DNA of 64,000 bases from Shewanella khirikhana (GTDB taxonomy: Bacteria > Pseudomonadota > Gammaproteobacteria > Enterobacterales > Shewanellaceae). Location: NCBI RefSeq assembly GCF_003957745.1, contig NZ_CP020373.1, forward strand, positions 1,302,001-1,366,000, in the 5' to 3' direction. Under the pieces are notes generated by a model. It made no database searches, was not told the origin of the DNA, and saw only the letters and a list, made by a program, of their open reading frames with translations. Positions 43,821 to 56,196 of this stretch are shown piece after piece (the first letter of the stretch is position 1; each line of letters opens with the position of its first letter). Made by a program: the position numbers and the translations under genes.

Positions 43821-43881
43821 AAATCAATCCAGAAAAATGCTGATCACAGATTATTTGAATCCTGGCCATGCGTCACTATAT

Positions 43882-43893
43882 ATTGCATACATT
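43882..43893. promoter_or_regulatory. Second operator-like site ATTGCATACATT
   Basis: It matches the 43809 palindrome at 10 of 12 bases and lies 73 bp (about seven helical turns) away, 23 bp before the ATG at 43916. It is well placed for repression of the plus-strand operon. Confidence 0.45.
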
Positions 43894-43915
43894 ATTACAA
43901 GAGGATGTGGATACG

Positions 43916-44974
43916 ATGGAACCCCGGCAAGCCCCAGCACCCTTAACACTGAGCGCCGAGCAGCGCTCGGGCTATCGACAAATCACCACCCTGGATGCGC
44001 ACACGGAAGGAGAGCCACTGAGGATCATTACCTCAGGTTATCCGCCGTTTCCGGGCAACAGCATTCTGGAGAAACGTCAGCATTTGATGGCGCAACTCGA
44101 TGATTATCGCAAGCTGTTGATGTTTGAACCCCGCGGTCATGCGGACATGTATGGTGCGCTGATCACCGAGCCTGTGACGCCCGGCGCCGACTTTGGCGTG
44201 CTGTTTTTACATAACGAAGGCTATTCCAGCATGTGTGGCCATGCGGTGCTGGCTCTGGCCACCGTGTACTGCGAAACCGGCGCCATTCCCATGCCGGGAG
44301 GTGTGGCAGAAATTGGTATAGACGCGCCGGCGGGCTTTATCCGCGCCCGCGCTGAACGTGATGCTGAGGGGAAAATCCGCGCCAGCTTTATCAATGTGCC
44401 GTCCTTTGCTGAGGCGCTGGATTTAACCGTGGAGGTGCCTGGCATAGGTGCCGTCAACTTTGATATCGGCTTTGGCGGCGCTTACTACGCCTATGTGGAT
44501 GCCGATATTTTGGGGCTGGACTGCTCGCCGGAAAATGTCAGCCAGCTGATAGATTGGGGCAGACGAATAAAACAGGCTGTGATGACGAAGTTCGCTATCC
44601 AGCATCCGCTCGAAGCCGATTTAAGCTTTCTTTACGGCACTATTTTTACATCCGCTAAGGTTTCTGTGCCGGAGACTCATTCACGCCATGTGTGCATCTT
44701 TGCCGATGGCGAGGTTGACCGCTCTCCCACCGGAACCGGTGTCGCGGGCCGGATAGCACTGCTGCATGCCAAGGGCGATGTATCGCTCAATCAGCCGCTG
44801 GTGATTGAAAGCATTGTGGGCGGACAAATGACGGTTGAGGCAATCGACAGCTGCGATTTTTACGGTAAAAGCGCCGTTATCCCGCGAGTATCGGGTCGGG
44901 CGTTTATTACCGGTGAGCATAGATTTTTGCTCCATCCGGACGATATTTTTCAAACCGGCTTCTTGCTGCGCTGA
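43916..44974 (+). CDS. Proline racemase-family protein, trans-3-hydroxy-L-proline dehydratase type
   Basis: The 352-residue protein is a paralogue of the epimerase at 41692. The first catalytic residue is C107 (SSMCGHAVLA), but the second position is Thr (T272 in DRSPTGTGVAGR). Cys/Thr is the signature of trans-3-hydroxy-L-proline dehydratase (as in human L3HYPDH), which makes 1-pyrroline-2-carboxylate. That function is inferred from the residue pair. ATG 43916 follows GAGGATG; the frame is open from 43868, whose upstream codons cover the second operator-like site. Nine bp separate it from the FAD oxidoreductase gene. Confidence 0.85.
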   Translation: MEPRQAPAPLTLSAEQRSGYRQITTLDAHTEGEPLRIITSGYPPFPGNSILEKRQHLMAQLDDYRKLLMFEPRGHADMYGALITEPVTPGADFGVLFLHNEGYSSMCGHAVLALATVYCETGAIPMPGGVAEIGIDAPAGFIRARAERDAEGKIRASFINVPSFAEALDLTVEVPGIGAVNFDIGFGGAYYAYVDADILGLDCSPENVSQLIDWGRRIKQAVMTKFAIQHPLEADLSFLYGTIFTSAKVSVPETHSRHVCIFADGEVDRSPTGTGVAGRIALLHAKGDVSLNQPLVIESIVGGQMTVEAIDSCDFYGKSAVIPRVSGRAFITGEHRFLLHPDDIFQTGFLLR

Positions 44975-44982
44975 GGTGTGGG

Positions 44983-46263
44983 ATGAGTAAAGATAAATCT
45001 CAGCACCTCCAGGCAGGTACAGCCTCCGATGAGGCTCTGCAGGTTATTGTGGTTGGTGCCGGTGTAGTGGGGCTTGCCAGTGCGGTGGCGCTTGCCCGCC
45101 GTGCTTTTAAGGTCACGGTTATCGATAAGGAAGGCGTGGCCGCGGGCGCCTCGTTTGGCAATGCGGGCCATTTTGCCACCGAGCAGGTGTTTCCCCTGGC
45201 CGATCCTGCCTTGCTGCCCAAGTTACCCGGCATGCTGCTGGACCCTCTGGGGCCGTTTCGTATTCGCCCGGCGTATTTCCATAAGGCGCTGCCCTGGTTT
45301 ATGCGTTTTGTGGTCAATATGAGTCGCAAAAACCGCGAACGTAACGGGGTTGCCATCAAGGCGCTGAATCTGAGGTCGATGGCGGCCACACGTGAGCTGC
45401 TTGCGTTTTGTGGCAGGCCGGAGCTGTTGGTTGAAAATGGCTCGCTGCTGGTATTTGAAACCCGGGATAAGCAGGTAATTGACGCTGAGTTTCGCCATTA
45501 CCGCGATGCGGGCGTTGCGGTAAAGCTGCTGACTGGCGATGAGGCCCGTGCACTGGAGCCAAGCTTAACCGAAGCCATTACCGCAGCGCTCTGGTTTACC
45601 GAGGTGGGCCACACCCCGAGCCCTAAGGCCATTTGTGATGCGCTGGCAGACACACTCCTCAGGCTGGGTGGCAGTATTGAGCTTGGCTGTGTTAAGCAGT
45701 TGCAGGGGCCATCAGCATTGCTGGACGATGGCAGAAAGCTTACGGCAGACAAGGTGCTGCTTTGTGCCGGCGCCTGGTCACGGCCTTTGGCACTGAGTGC
45801 GGGTCATAAGGTGCCGCTCGATACCGAACGTGGTTATCACTTGATGATGCCGCAGCAAAGTGGCCTCAAGCGGCCGGTGGCATCGTTCGACAGAAAGTTC
45901 ATCATTACCCCCATGGACGGCGGCACACGTTTGGCGGGCACAGTGGAATTTGGCGGCCTTGAGGCGCCCATGTCACCGGCGCGTGCAGATTGTTTGCTGC
46001 CCCACGCCAGGGCGCTGCTGCCAGCGGTGTTCGCCGCAGCAACCCTAGAGGATGGTGAGCGTTGGATGGGATTCAGGCCCTCAATGCCGGACAGCCTGCC
46101 GGTGCTGGGTGAAAGCCAAAGCCCGGGGGTGTTTCTTGCGTTTGGGCATCAACATCTCGGGCTTACCTGGGCGGCAACGACGGCCGAACTGATGGGGCAA
46201 CTGATGACAGGTGAAACCCCTGCCATCGAGATGAGCCCTTACAGTGTGAGCCGCTTCGATTAA
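44983..46263 (+). CDS. FAD-dependent D-amino acid (D-hydroxyproline) dehydrogenase
   Basis: The 426-residue DAO-family flavoprotein has the N-terminal FAD motif VVGAGVVGLASA (GxGxxG 25-30), ERGYHLMMP, and the C-terminal FRPSMPDSLPVLG and HQHLGLTWAATTAELM blocks typical of DadA-like dehydrogenases. In hydroxyproline clusters it oxidises cis-4-hydroxy-D-proline to 1-pyrroline-4-hydroxy-2-carboxylate. Here it would link the epimerase (41692) to the deaminase (42799), though both are on the other strand. The substrate is inferred from context. It ends just before a convergent terminator. Confidence 0.87.
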   Translation: MSKDKSQHLQAGTASDEALQVIVVGAGVVGLASAVALARRAFKVTVIDKEGVAAGASFGNAGHFATEQVFPLADPALLPKLPGMLLDPLGPFRIRPAYFHKALPWFMRFVVNMSRKNRERNGVAIKALNLRSMAATRELLAFCGRPELLVENGSLLVFETRDKQVIDAEFRHYRDAGVAVKLLTGDEARALEPSLTEAITAALWFTEVGHTPSPKAICDALADTLLRLGGSIELGCVKQLQGPSALLDDGRKLTADKVLLCAGAWSRPLALSAGHKVPLDTERGYHLMMPQQSGLKRPVASFDRKFIITPMDGGTRLAGTVEFGGLEAPMSPARADCLLPHARALLPAVFAAATLEDGERWMGFRPSMPDSLPVLGESQSPGVFLAFGHQHLGLTWAATTAELMGQLMTGETPAIEMSPYSVSRFD

Positions 46264-46293
46264 GGCAGCTAGAAAGCTGGAATGTTAAAAGCT

Positions 46294-46320
46294 AAAGGCG
46301 ACCAACTGGTCGCCTTTTTA
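46294..46320. terminator. Bidirectional terminator between D-hydroxyproline dehydrogenase and PepP genes
   Basis: A 10-bp perfect stem AAGGCGACCA / TGGTCGCCTT is followed by TTTTTA. It is placed between the convergent stops at 46263 (+) and 46335 (-). Confidence 0.88.
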
Positions 46321-46334
46321 ATGTTTGCAGCAGT

Positions 46335-47681
46335 TTATCCTGCCGTGATACGACCAGCCATAAAGGCTTCAATCTCATCTGTGCTGCGCGGGCAGGCAGC
46401 CGAGAGGTTTTCACAGCCGTCTTCAGTGACCAGCATATCGTCCTCAATCCGCACGCCCATGCCACGATACTCGCTCGGTACATCCATCGCGTCGGCCGGA
46501 ATATAGATGCCGGGCTCTATGGTAAACACCATGTCGGGCTCAAGCGCGCGCCAATTGCCACTGCCATCCTGATAAGGCCCCACATCATGCACATCCATCC
46601 CGAGCCAGTGGCCGGTTTTGTGCACAGTGAAGCGTTTGTAGCTTTCGCTTTTCATTACCTCATCAAGCGAGCCTTGAAGCAGGCCTAGTTCAATCAGCCC
46701 CTTGGCCATCACTTCCATGCAGGTTTCATACAGAATGTTCCAGCGGGTGCCCGGGCGTACCCTGGCGATAGCAGCATCGAGTGCGGCCAATACCAGATTG
46801 TGAATGCGCCGCTGCGCTGGGGTGAAGCGACCTGTGGCGGGAAAGGTGCGGGTGATATCGGCACTGTAATGGCCGTACTCGGCGCCGGCATCTACCAGTA
46901 TCAGTTCGCCTTCATTTACCGTGCAGCAATTTTCCTCATAATGCAGGCAGCAGGCGTTGTTACCGGCTGCGACAATATTGGGGTAACCCACATCCACGCA
47001 GCCGTGCTTGGCAATTTCAAGCATAAAGGTGGCGGCGAGTACGCCTTCGTTTACTCCCGGGGCAGCGGCCTGCATCAGTGCCTTGTGGCCAGCAATGGAG
47101 GCATTGACCGCATGGCGAATAAGGCCAATTTCGGCCTGAGACTTAATCACCCGCATTGGGTGCAGCACGGAAGCGAGCGCCGAGAGCTGCCGGTAGGCCT
47201 TGGGCACATCAAAGGGCGTTTGAAAACGCTCGCGATTAATAAGCTGCCAGAGGTTGGGCAAGCGATTTAACTCATCACTGACATAAATCCGGGTTTTGCC
47301 TTTGAGCAGTTCAAGTAGTTTGGGCTCGAATTCATCGATAATAAATGCATCGTCTGCGCCATAGTCACAGATAGCGCCCTGTGGCCCTGAGCGTTTGCCA
47401 AAGCTCACTTCGGCGTCTTTATCCCTCGGCCTGCAAAACAGAATGAGGGTGTCATCACCATCTTCACGATACAGCACTGCATAGGCGTCCGGCTCGGCGA
47501 AGCCGGTGAGGTACAAAAAGTCATTGTCCTGGCGGAAGTGGTATTTAATATTTTTGCTGCGCACCTTTTGGCTATAGGCTGCCATCACCACCAAACTGCC
47601 TGTTGGCAGGGCATCGAGCAGCGCTCGGCGACGATCGCGGTGCAGGTCGGCATCAACGGCAGAACTCATTTGGCTGGCCAT
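46335..47681 (-). CDS. Xaa-Pro aminopeptidase (M24B family, PepP-like)
   Basis: The 448-residue protein has an N-terminal aminopeptidase P domain (about 15-170: FRQDNDFLYLTGFAEPDAYAVL) and a pita-bread M24 catalytic domain. It carries the five metal ligands: D in LVDAGAEYG, D in SADITRTFP, H in TGHWLGMDVHDVG, E in FTIEPGIYI and E in RIEDDMLV. It removes N-terminal residues before proline. Placement beside the hydroxyproline genes, facing the D-amino-acid dehydrogenase, suggests it feeds proline/hydroxyproline peptides into the pathway. GAGGATGTT precedes ATG 47681. Confidence 0.92.
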   Translation of the reverse strand: MASQMSSAVDADLHRDRRRALLDALPTGSLVVMAAYSQKVRSKNIKYHFRQDNDFLYLTGFAEPDAYAVLYREDGDDTLILFCRPRDKDAEVSFGKRSGPQGAICDYGADDAFIIDEFEPKLLELLKGKTRIYVSDELNRLPNLWQLINRERFQTPFDVPKAYRQLSALASVLHPMRVIKSQAEIGLIRHAVNASIAGHKALMQAAAPGVNEGVLAATFMLEIAKHGCVDVGYPNIVAAGNNACCLHYEENCCTVNEGELILVDAGAEYGHYSADITRTFPATGRFTPAQRRIHNLVLAALDAAIARVRPGTRWNILYETCMEVMAKGLIELGLLQGSLDEVMKSESYKRFTVHKTGHWLGMDVHDVGPYQDGSGNWRALEPDMVFTIEPGIYIPADAMDVPSEYRGMGVRIEDDMLVTEDGCENLSAACPRSTDEIEAFMAGRITAG

Positions 47682-47739
47682 AACATCCTCATTGAAAGTG
47701 GGCGGATAAACCGGGAAGGTTTTATTGATTGCATGTTAG

Positions 47740-47750
47740 TTGTATGCAAT
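47740..47750. promoter_or_regulatory. TTGTATGCAAT, operator-like site before pepP
   Basis: It lies 59 bp upstream of the Xaa-Pro aminopeptidase start and resembles the ATTGTATACAAT palindrome, with one change inside the core. It may place this peptidase under the same regulator. Confidence 0.35.
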
Positions 47751-47853
47751 ATGCAAAACAAGTGAAAAACTTGTTCCGGCCATCCATCTTGGCGGTGCAT
47801 TTCCGATAAAGGAGTGAAATAATAGCGCCACTTGCAAATCCGGAGTGACTGAA

Positions 47854-48402
47854 GTGAACCGAGCGGTATTTCTCGACAGAGACGGCGTCATCAACAAAGA
47901 CCATGGTTATGTGCATAAGGTGGACGACTTTGAATACATTGAAGGTGTATTCGAGGCCTGTCTTGCTTTGAAAAACATGGGATATAAGTTGGTTGTAGTA
48001 ACCAATCAGTCTGGTATCGCCCGCGGCATGTATTCCGAAGATGAGTTCCACACGCTTACTGAGTGGATGGACTGGAACTTCGCCGACAAGGGTGTGGATT
48101 TTGATGGTATCTATTACTGCCCGCACCATCCTGAGAAAGGCATTGGTGAGTATAAGCAGGATTGCGAATGTCGTAAGCCAAAACCTGGCATGTTGGTCTC
48201 TGCTGCCAAGTTCCTCAAAATCGACCTGTCCAAATCCGTGATGGTGGGTGATAAAGCCGATGATATGCGCGCTGCAGAGGCCGCGGGTATCCCAACCAAA
48301 ATTTTGGTGAGAACCGGCAAGCGCGTCGACACAGAAGGTGAAGCCCTTGCCAGCAAAGTGCTGGACAGCATCGCCGATGTACCTGGGTTTCTTAAGTCTT
48401 AA
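47854..48402 (+). CDS. gmhB: D-glycero-beta-D-manno-heptose 1,7-bisphosphate 7-phosphatase
   Basis: The 182-residue HAD phosphatase has the catalytic motif FLDRDGVIN (D8, D10), VVVTNQSGIARG, the zinc loop CPHHPEKG...CECRKPKPGM, and MVGDKADDMRAA. It is a step in LPS inner-core ADP-heptose synthesis. GTG 47854 is chosen because GGAG is 8 bases upstream; GTG 47845 would overlap that site. It lies directly before the rrn operon, the same order as gmhB-rrnH in E. coli. Confidence 0.92.
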   Translation: MNRAVFLDRDGVINKDHGYVHKVDDFEYIEGVFEACLALKNMGYKLVVVTNQSGIARGMYSEDEFHTLTEWMDWNFADKGVDFDGIYYCPHHPEKGIGEYKQDCECRKPKPGMLVSAAKFLKIDLSKSVMVGDKADDMRAAEAAGIPTKILVRTGKRVDTEGEALASKVLDSIADVPGFLKS

Positions 48403-48492
48403 CCCACTTCCAATTGATAAGCCGCCTTACTGGCAAAAAATACGTCGGCGGCTAAAATCTATCCACTTGGCACATTAATCCAATAAAAGGGC

Positions 48493-48520
48493 TTGCGCTC
48501 TCGAACCAAGCCCCTATAAT
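48493..48520 (+). promoter_or_regulatory. rrn P1-type promoter
   Basis: A -35 TTGCGC, a 16-bp spacer and a perfect -10 TATAAT are followed by the GC-rich GCGCCTCC discriminator, as at E. coli rrn P1 promoters under stringent control. The sequence just upstream is AT-rich, in keeping with an UP element. Transcription would run through the leader to the 16S start at 48688. Confidence 0.85.
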
Positions 48521-48557
48521 GCGCCTCCGTTGACTGACAGCAATGCTGCGAAACAGT

Positions 48558-48575
48558 CGGTTCTTTAAAAATTTA
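48558..48575 (+). promoter_or_regulatory. rrn leader boxA antiterminator
   Basis: GGTTCTTTAAAAATTTA closely matches the E. coli rrn boxA (TGCTCTTTAACAA). It lies about 40 bp after the P1 promoter and is expected to load the NusB/E antitermination complex. Confidence 0.75.
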
Positions 48576-48687
48576 TCAAGCAATCTGTGTGGATACTCGC
48601 AGGTTGATGAAGTCGACAAAACGATTTTATCAATGAAAGAGTTTTCATGCAGAGCATGACAGCAGAAATTCATTGAGACCAAAACTT

Positions 48688-50232
<1,545 letters not shown>

Positions 50233-50303
50233 CCTAAGCGACACATTATCCTGCTGAGTGTTCACACAGATTGCTTGATAGAAGATAAAGAGACAAATGC
50301 GAT

Positions 50304-50380
50304 GGGTCTGTAGCTCAGGTGGTTAGAGCGTTCGCCTGATAAGCGAGAGGTCGGTAGTTCGAGTCTACTCAGACCCACCA
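50304..50380 (+). tRNA. ileT: tRNA-Ile (GAT)
   Basis: The 77-nt cloverleaf has acceptor GGGTCTG / CAGACCC, anticodon GAT in CTGATAA, TPsiC GTTCGAG and an encoded CCA. It is the usual first tRNA of the 16S-23S spacer. Confidence 0.96.
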
Positions 50381-50499
50381 AATCTCCGCTTTTGCTTTGT
50401 TGTAAAGCTCGTCGTTTACACCAGTAAACTTCCTCACTTTACGCCGCGCATAAGCGAAGATTAATACAGCATTTGTTTCAGACTGCATATTGCAGAAAC

Positions 50500-50575
50500 G
50501 GGGCTATAGCTCAGCTGGGAGAGCGCCTGCTTTGCACGCAGGAGGTCTGCGGTTCGATCCCGCATAGCTCCACCA
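50500..50575 (+). tRNA. alaT: tRNA-Ala (TGC)
   Basis: The 76-nt cloverleaf has acceptor GGGGCTA / TAGCTCC, anticodon TGC in TTTGCAC, TPsiC GTTCGAT and an encoded CCA. It is the second spacer tRNA. Confidence 0.97.
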
Positions 50576-50621
50576 CTATTCAATATGTGAGTCTCAGGAC
50601 ATAAGTCCCAAGGATAGAGAC

Positions 50622-50658
50622 GCCAAAGATAAGTGATGAATTTATCTTTGGCTTTTTT
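50622..50658 (+). other. Terminator-like hairpin in the rrn spacer
   Basis: A perfect stem GCCAAAGATAA / TTATCTTTGGC (11 bp) is followed by TTTTTTAA and lies just before a boxA. In an rrn operon it would need antitermination, or it may be an RNase processing stem. Confidence 0.6.
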
Positions 50659-50663
50659 AAGCC

Positions 50664-50681
50664 CGCTCTTTAACAATTTGG
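50664..50681 (+). promoter_or_regulatory. Spacer boxA antiterminator before 23S
   Basis: GCTCTTTAACAATTTGG is nearly identical to E. coli boxA and sits 180 bp before the 23S start. It would renew the antitermination complex. Confidence 0.8.
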
Positions 50682-50861
50682 AAAGCTGATAGTAGAAATC
50701 AAAACGACTCTTCTGAGTTGGATTGATGAATACAAAAATTGAGTTCTCAAACACTTCAATCAAGTGTTTTGGAAATTCTTCAAGGCGAGTTCAGTAAAAT
50801 GAACTATCGAAAACCAGCTGGTTGCAATACAGCGCGGTGAGGAAACTCATCCGGGTTGTAT

Positions 50862-53755
<2,894 letters not shown>

Positions 53756-53855
53756 ACAACCCAGATGGGTTTCAGATGGTAATAGATAGTCTTGAAGAGA
53801 CCAGACTTGATTGAAGTGATAACTCAAGCTCGATAGAGCATCAGCTTTCCGAATT

Positions 53856-53997
53856 AACTGATTGGAAATCCTGACGCAGGAAATCTCATGGCTGACAAAG
53901 CCGTGACAGAGCGAAAGGCGCAGTGTAGCAGCGCTACATGAGCACTTGAGCGAAAGAACAATGCAGTCAGACAAGAGATTAACCAGTCAGAACAGTT
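53856..53997 (+). other. Long imperfect hairpin in the 23S-5S spacer
   Basis: The 244-nt spacer is longer than the roughly 92 nt of E. coli. It can fold into a long hairpin. AATCTCATGGCTGAC (53882-53896) pairs with GTCAG...GAGATT (53966-53980), and AACTG...TTGG pairs with CCAG...CAGTT further out. An inner short palindrome TGTAGCAGCGCTACA lies at 53924-53938. It may be a processing stem or an inserted element. Confidence 0.5.
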
Positions 53998-53999
53998 TA

Positions 54000-54119
54000 T
54001 GCTTGGTGACAATAGCGCTCTGGTCCCACCTGATCCCATTCCGAACTCAGTAGTGAAACGGAGCAGCGCCGATGGTAGTGTGGGGTCTCCCCATGTGAGA
54101 GTAGGTCATTGCCAAGCGC
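54000..54119 (+). rRNA. rrf: 5S ribosomal RNA
   Basis: The 120-nt gene has terminal stem TGCTTGG / CCAAGC and the conserved GGTCCCACCTGATCCCATTCCGAAC-type core (read in parts), including GTGAAAC and GATGGTAGTGTGGGG. Confidence 0.96.
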
Positions 54120-54167
54120 CTATTTCTGGTTTCCACTTTGAAAAGTGAAATCAAACAGTGTTGAAGA

Positions 54168-54194
54168 GGCCACCCAGACGGGTGGCCTTTTTGC
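54168..54194 (+). terminator. rrn operon terminator
   Basis: AGGCCACCC / GGGTGGCCT stem with loop AGAC and TTTTT tail, about 50 bp past the 5S end. Confidence 0.9.
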
Positions 54195-54319
54195 ATTTCA
54201 GCACTCAGCCTTGTACTTACCACCGGCTTTTTGATTTCGCCCCTGCTTTATAAGAGTTTCTTAACAGAACTGATTTACGCTATGGGTTAAACTGTGGCCA
54301 TTGCTCAGGGGAGATTGCT

Positions 54320-54673
54320 ATGTTGCTGAAAATACTGCTGACGTTGGTTGTTATATCCGCCGCTTATTTTTCATATAAAAAGCGCAAACCCGTCACCCCT
54401 GCAGTGAGTGCCAATGGCTTACTCACCCGTTATCTGGCGATGGGCACTCTGTTTACAGCGGTGCTGCTAAGCTCCGTGTGGCTTGGCTGGCGTTGGTACG
54501 ATGGCAATCGGGTGTTGTCTGTTACCATAGTTTCCCCAGCTGAGGGCGAACAGAAGACCTTCAAGGTGCGTAAACGCGATTTGGGACAGTCAGAGCTTGA
54601 AACCCTCGATGGCCTTAAAATCCGCTTGTCTTCCCAGGAGCGAATAATGATCTCCAGCTCTGACCAGCAATAA
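54320..54673 (+). CDS. Small membrane protein of unknown function
   Basis: This 117-residue protein has two hydrophobic segments (LLKILLTLVVISAAYF and YLAMGTLFTAVLLSSVWLGWRWY), then a soluble C-terminal half rich in charged residues (TFKVRKRDLGQSELETLDG). AGGGGAGA precedes ATG 54320. I do not recognise the family. It stands alone between the rrn terminator and corA. Confidence 0.65.
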   Translation: MLLKILLTLVVISAAYFSYKKRKPVTPAVSANGLLTRYLAMGTLFTAVLLSSVWLGWRWYDGNRVLSVTIVSPAEGEQKTFKVRKRDLGQSELETLDGLKIRLSSQERIMISSSDQQ

Positions 54674-54777
54674 ATCAACGTCTTATTTCAAAGATCTCTG
54701 CTTTTCATTCTGTGGTTATCGGGTAAACTAGCCGCGGTTTCAGATTGCTCCCCGTGTGAACGGGTTAGGGAGGTTCC

Positions 54778-55725
54778 ATGATCACTGCATATGTGTATGA
54801 AAATCGTCAATTGACCATACTCGAACTTGGCATTCAGGATCCCATCCCCCCGGCAACCTTGTGGCTTGATCTGTACAAGCCGGAAGACGAGGAGCGTGAG
54901 TGGCTGGCACAGTTCTCAGTTGAAGAGCTGCCGGACGAGGAAGACATCAACGAGATTGAAGCCTCGGCCCGTTTCTATCAAAACAGCGACGGTTTGCACA
55001 TTAACTCCTTGTTCCCGCAGCGAGTGGGGCAGGATGTGCGCGGCGTTAACGTCTCGTTTAACCTCAGAACCAATTTCCTGCTGACCATCCGTGAAGAGGA
55101 TGTGGGTCTTATCCGCTTGCTCAGAAACTACCTGCGCCTTGGCAGACTTGAAGCCTCCACACCGCAGGAGCTGTTTATCGAGCTGTTCAATCTGAAGGTG
55201 GACTATCTGTCTGACTTGATTGAAGACGTGTACACGGTGCTTGAGAATGTGGGCGAAGAAGTGTTCGAGAGCCAGGAGCTGGATGAAGTCTTCAAGCTCA
55301 TCACCATTCAGGAAGACGCCAACGGCAAAATCCGCCTCAGTTTGCTCGATACCCAGCGCTCACTGCGCTACATGCAACGCTATTACCGCGGTCAGCTGAC
55401 CGACGAGGACATGAAGGATCTGCGGGAGATGCTGTCGGATATCGAATCTTTGATGCCCCACAGCCAGTTTATCTTCGACAAGCTGAACTTTCTGCTCGAT
55501 GCCGCCATGGGTTTTACCAGTTTGCAGCAGAACAAAATCATCAAGATCTTCTCGGTTGCTGCGGTTGTGTTTCTGCCACCCACCCTGATTGCGTCGAGCT
55601 ATGGCATGAACTTTACCACTATGCCGGAACTGGAATGGCAATATGGCTACCCCATGGCCATCGCCATGATGCTGGCGAGTGCTGCCGGGACCTATTTCTT
55701 CTTTAAACGTAAACGCTGGTTGTAA
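54778..55725 (+). CDS. corA: CorA-family magnesium/cobalt transporter
   Basis: The 315 residues hold a long N-terminal cytoplasmic domain (about 1-250) with helical 'willow' region, TM1 (about 253-275), the pore signature GMN (276-278) in SYGMNFTTMPE, TM2 (about 292-308) and a basic C-terminus KRKRW. It forms a pentameric Mg2+ channel in the inner membrane. GGGAGG precedes ATG 54778. The PhoPQ-like system 3 kb away might relate to Mg2+ sensing, but no binding site was identified. Confidence 0.93.
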   Translation: MITAYVYENRQLTILELGIQDPIPPATLWLDLYKPEDEEREWLAQFSVEELPDEEDINEIEASARFYQNSDGLHINSLFPQRVGQDVRGVNVSFNLRTNFLLTIREEDVGLIRLLRNYLRLGRLEASTPQELFIELFNLKVDYLSDLIEDVYTVLENVGEEVFESQELDEVFKLITIQEDANGKIRLSLLDTQRSLRYMQRYYRGQLTDEDMKDLREMLSDIESLMPHSQFIFDKLNFLLDAAMGFTSLQQNKIIKIFSVAAVVFLPPTLIASSYGMNFTTMPELEWQYGYPMAIAMMLASAAGTYFFFKRKRWL

Positions 55726-55727
55726 GC

Positions 55728-56033
55728 TCAGGCTTTAAACAGCGGGATTACGTCGGCGCTGGTGCGCTCGAGGTAATTGGGCTCGTTGATGAGGTTTTGC
55801 AGGGTGTGGAGTTTGCCGCGCATCATGCTCATGGCCACCACACAGCGATGGTAGGGGTTGCTGCAGCGCTCCAGTTGACGGTCAAGGTTAAACACAAGGC
55901 ACTCCAGTTGTGCCTTGTTGCACTCAGATCCTTCTATCACTTCACGGTTGAGCGTGCTCCTGAGCCGCTCCAACTCATCGGGTTGGTTATCGGCCATCCA
56001 CAGCAGCGTATCGAAATCCGGCAAGGGTGTCAT
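55728..56033 (-). CDS. DUF3135-like small protein
   Basis: The protein is about 101 residues and mostly helical, with DFDTLLWMADNQPDELERLR at its start and HRCVVAMSMMRGKL in the middle. It resembles the short DUF3135 family found in Shewanella/Vibrio. The function is unknown. ATG 56033 follows AAGGGGG; the frame extends to 56105 without support. It converges on corA with a 2-bp gap. Confidence 0.7.
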   Translation of the reverse strand: MTPLPDFDTLLWMADNQPDELERLRSTLNREVIEGSECNKAQLECLVFNLDRQLERCSNPYHRCVVAMSMMRGKLHTLQNLINEPNYLERTSADVIPLFKA

Positions 56034-56156
56034 AAGCGCCCCCTTTAACACGTCTGGTGATTTTGGTGATTCCTCCACACTAGACAAAGGGGATTGCCAA
56101 GGCAAGACAACTTGGGTCTAAGCGCAGAGCGGCGCGGCTTTGAAGGTTATATACAG

Positions 56157-56189
56157 TAAAAAGGCGCATCTGGAATAATGCGCCTTTTT
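56157..56189. terminator. Bidirectional terminator after HD-GYP gene
   Basis: TAAAAAGGCGCAT / ATGCGCCTTTTTA is a perfect long stem with an 8-nt loop. It lies 8 bp past the stop at 56197 of the minus-strand HD-GYP gene. Confidence 0.88.
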
Positions 56190-56196
56190 AGTGGGA

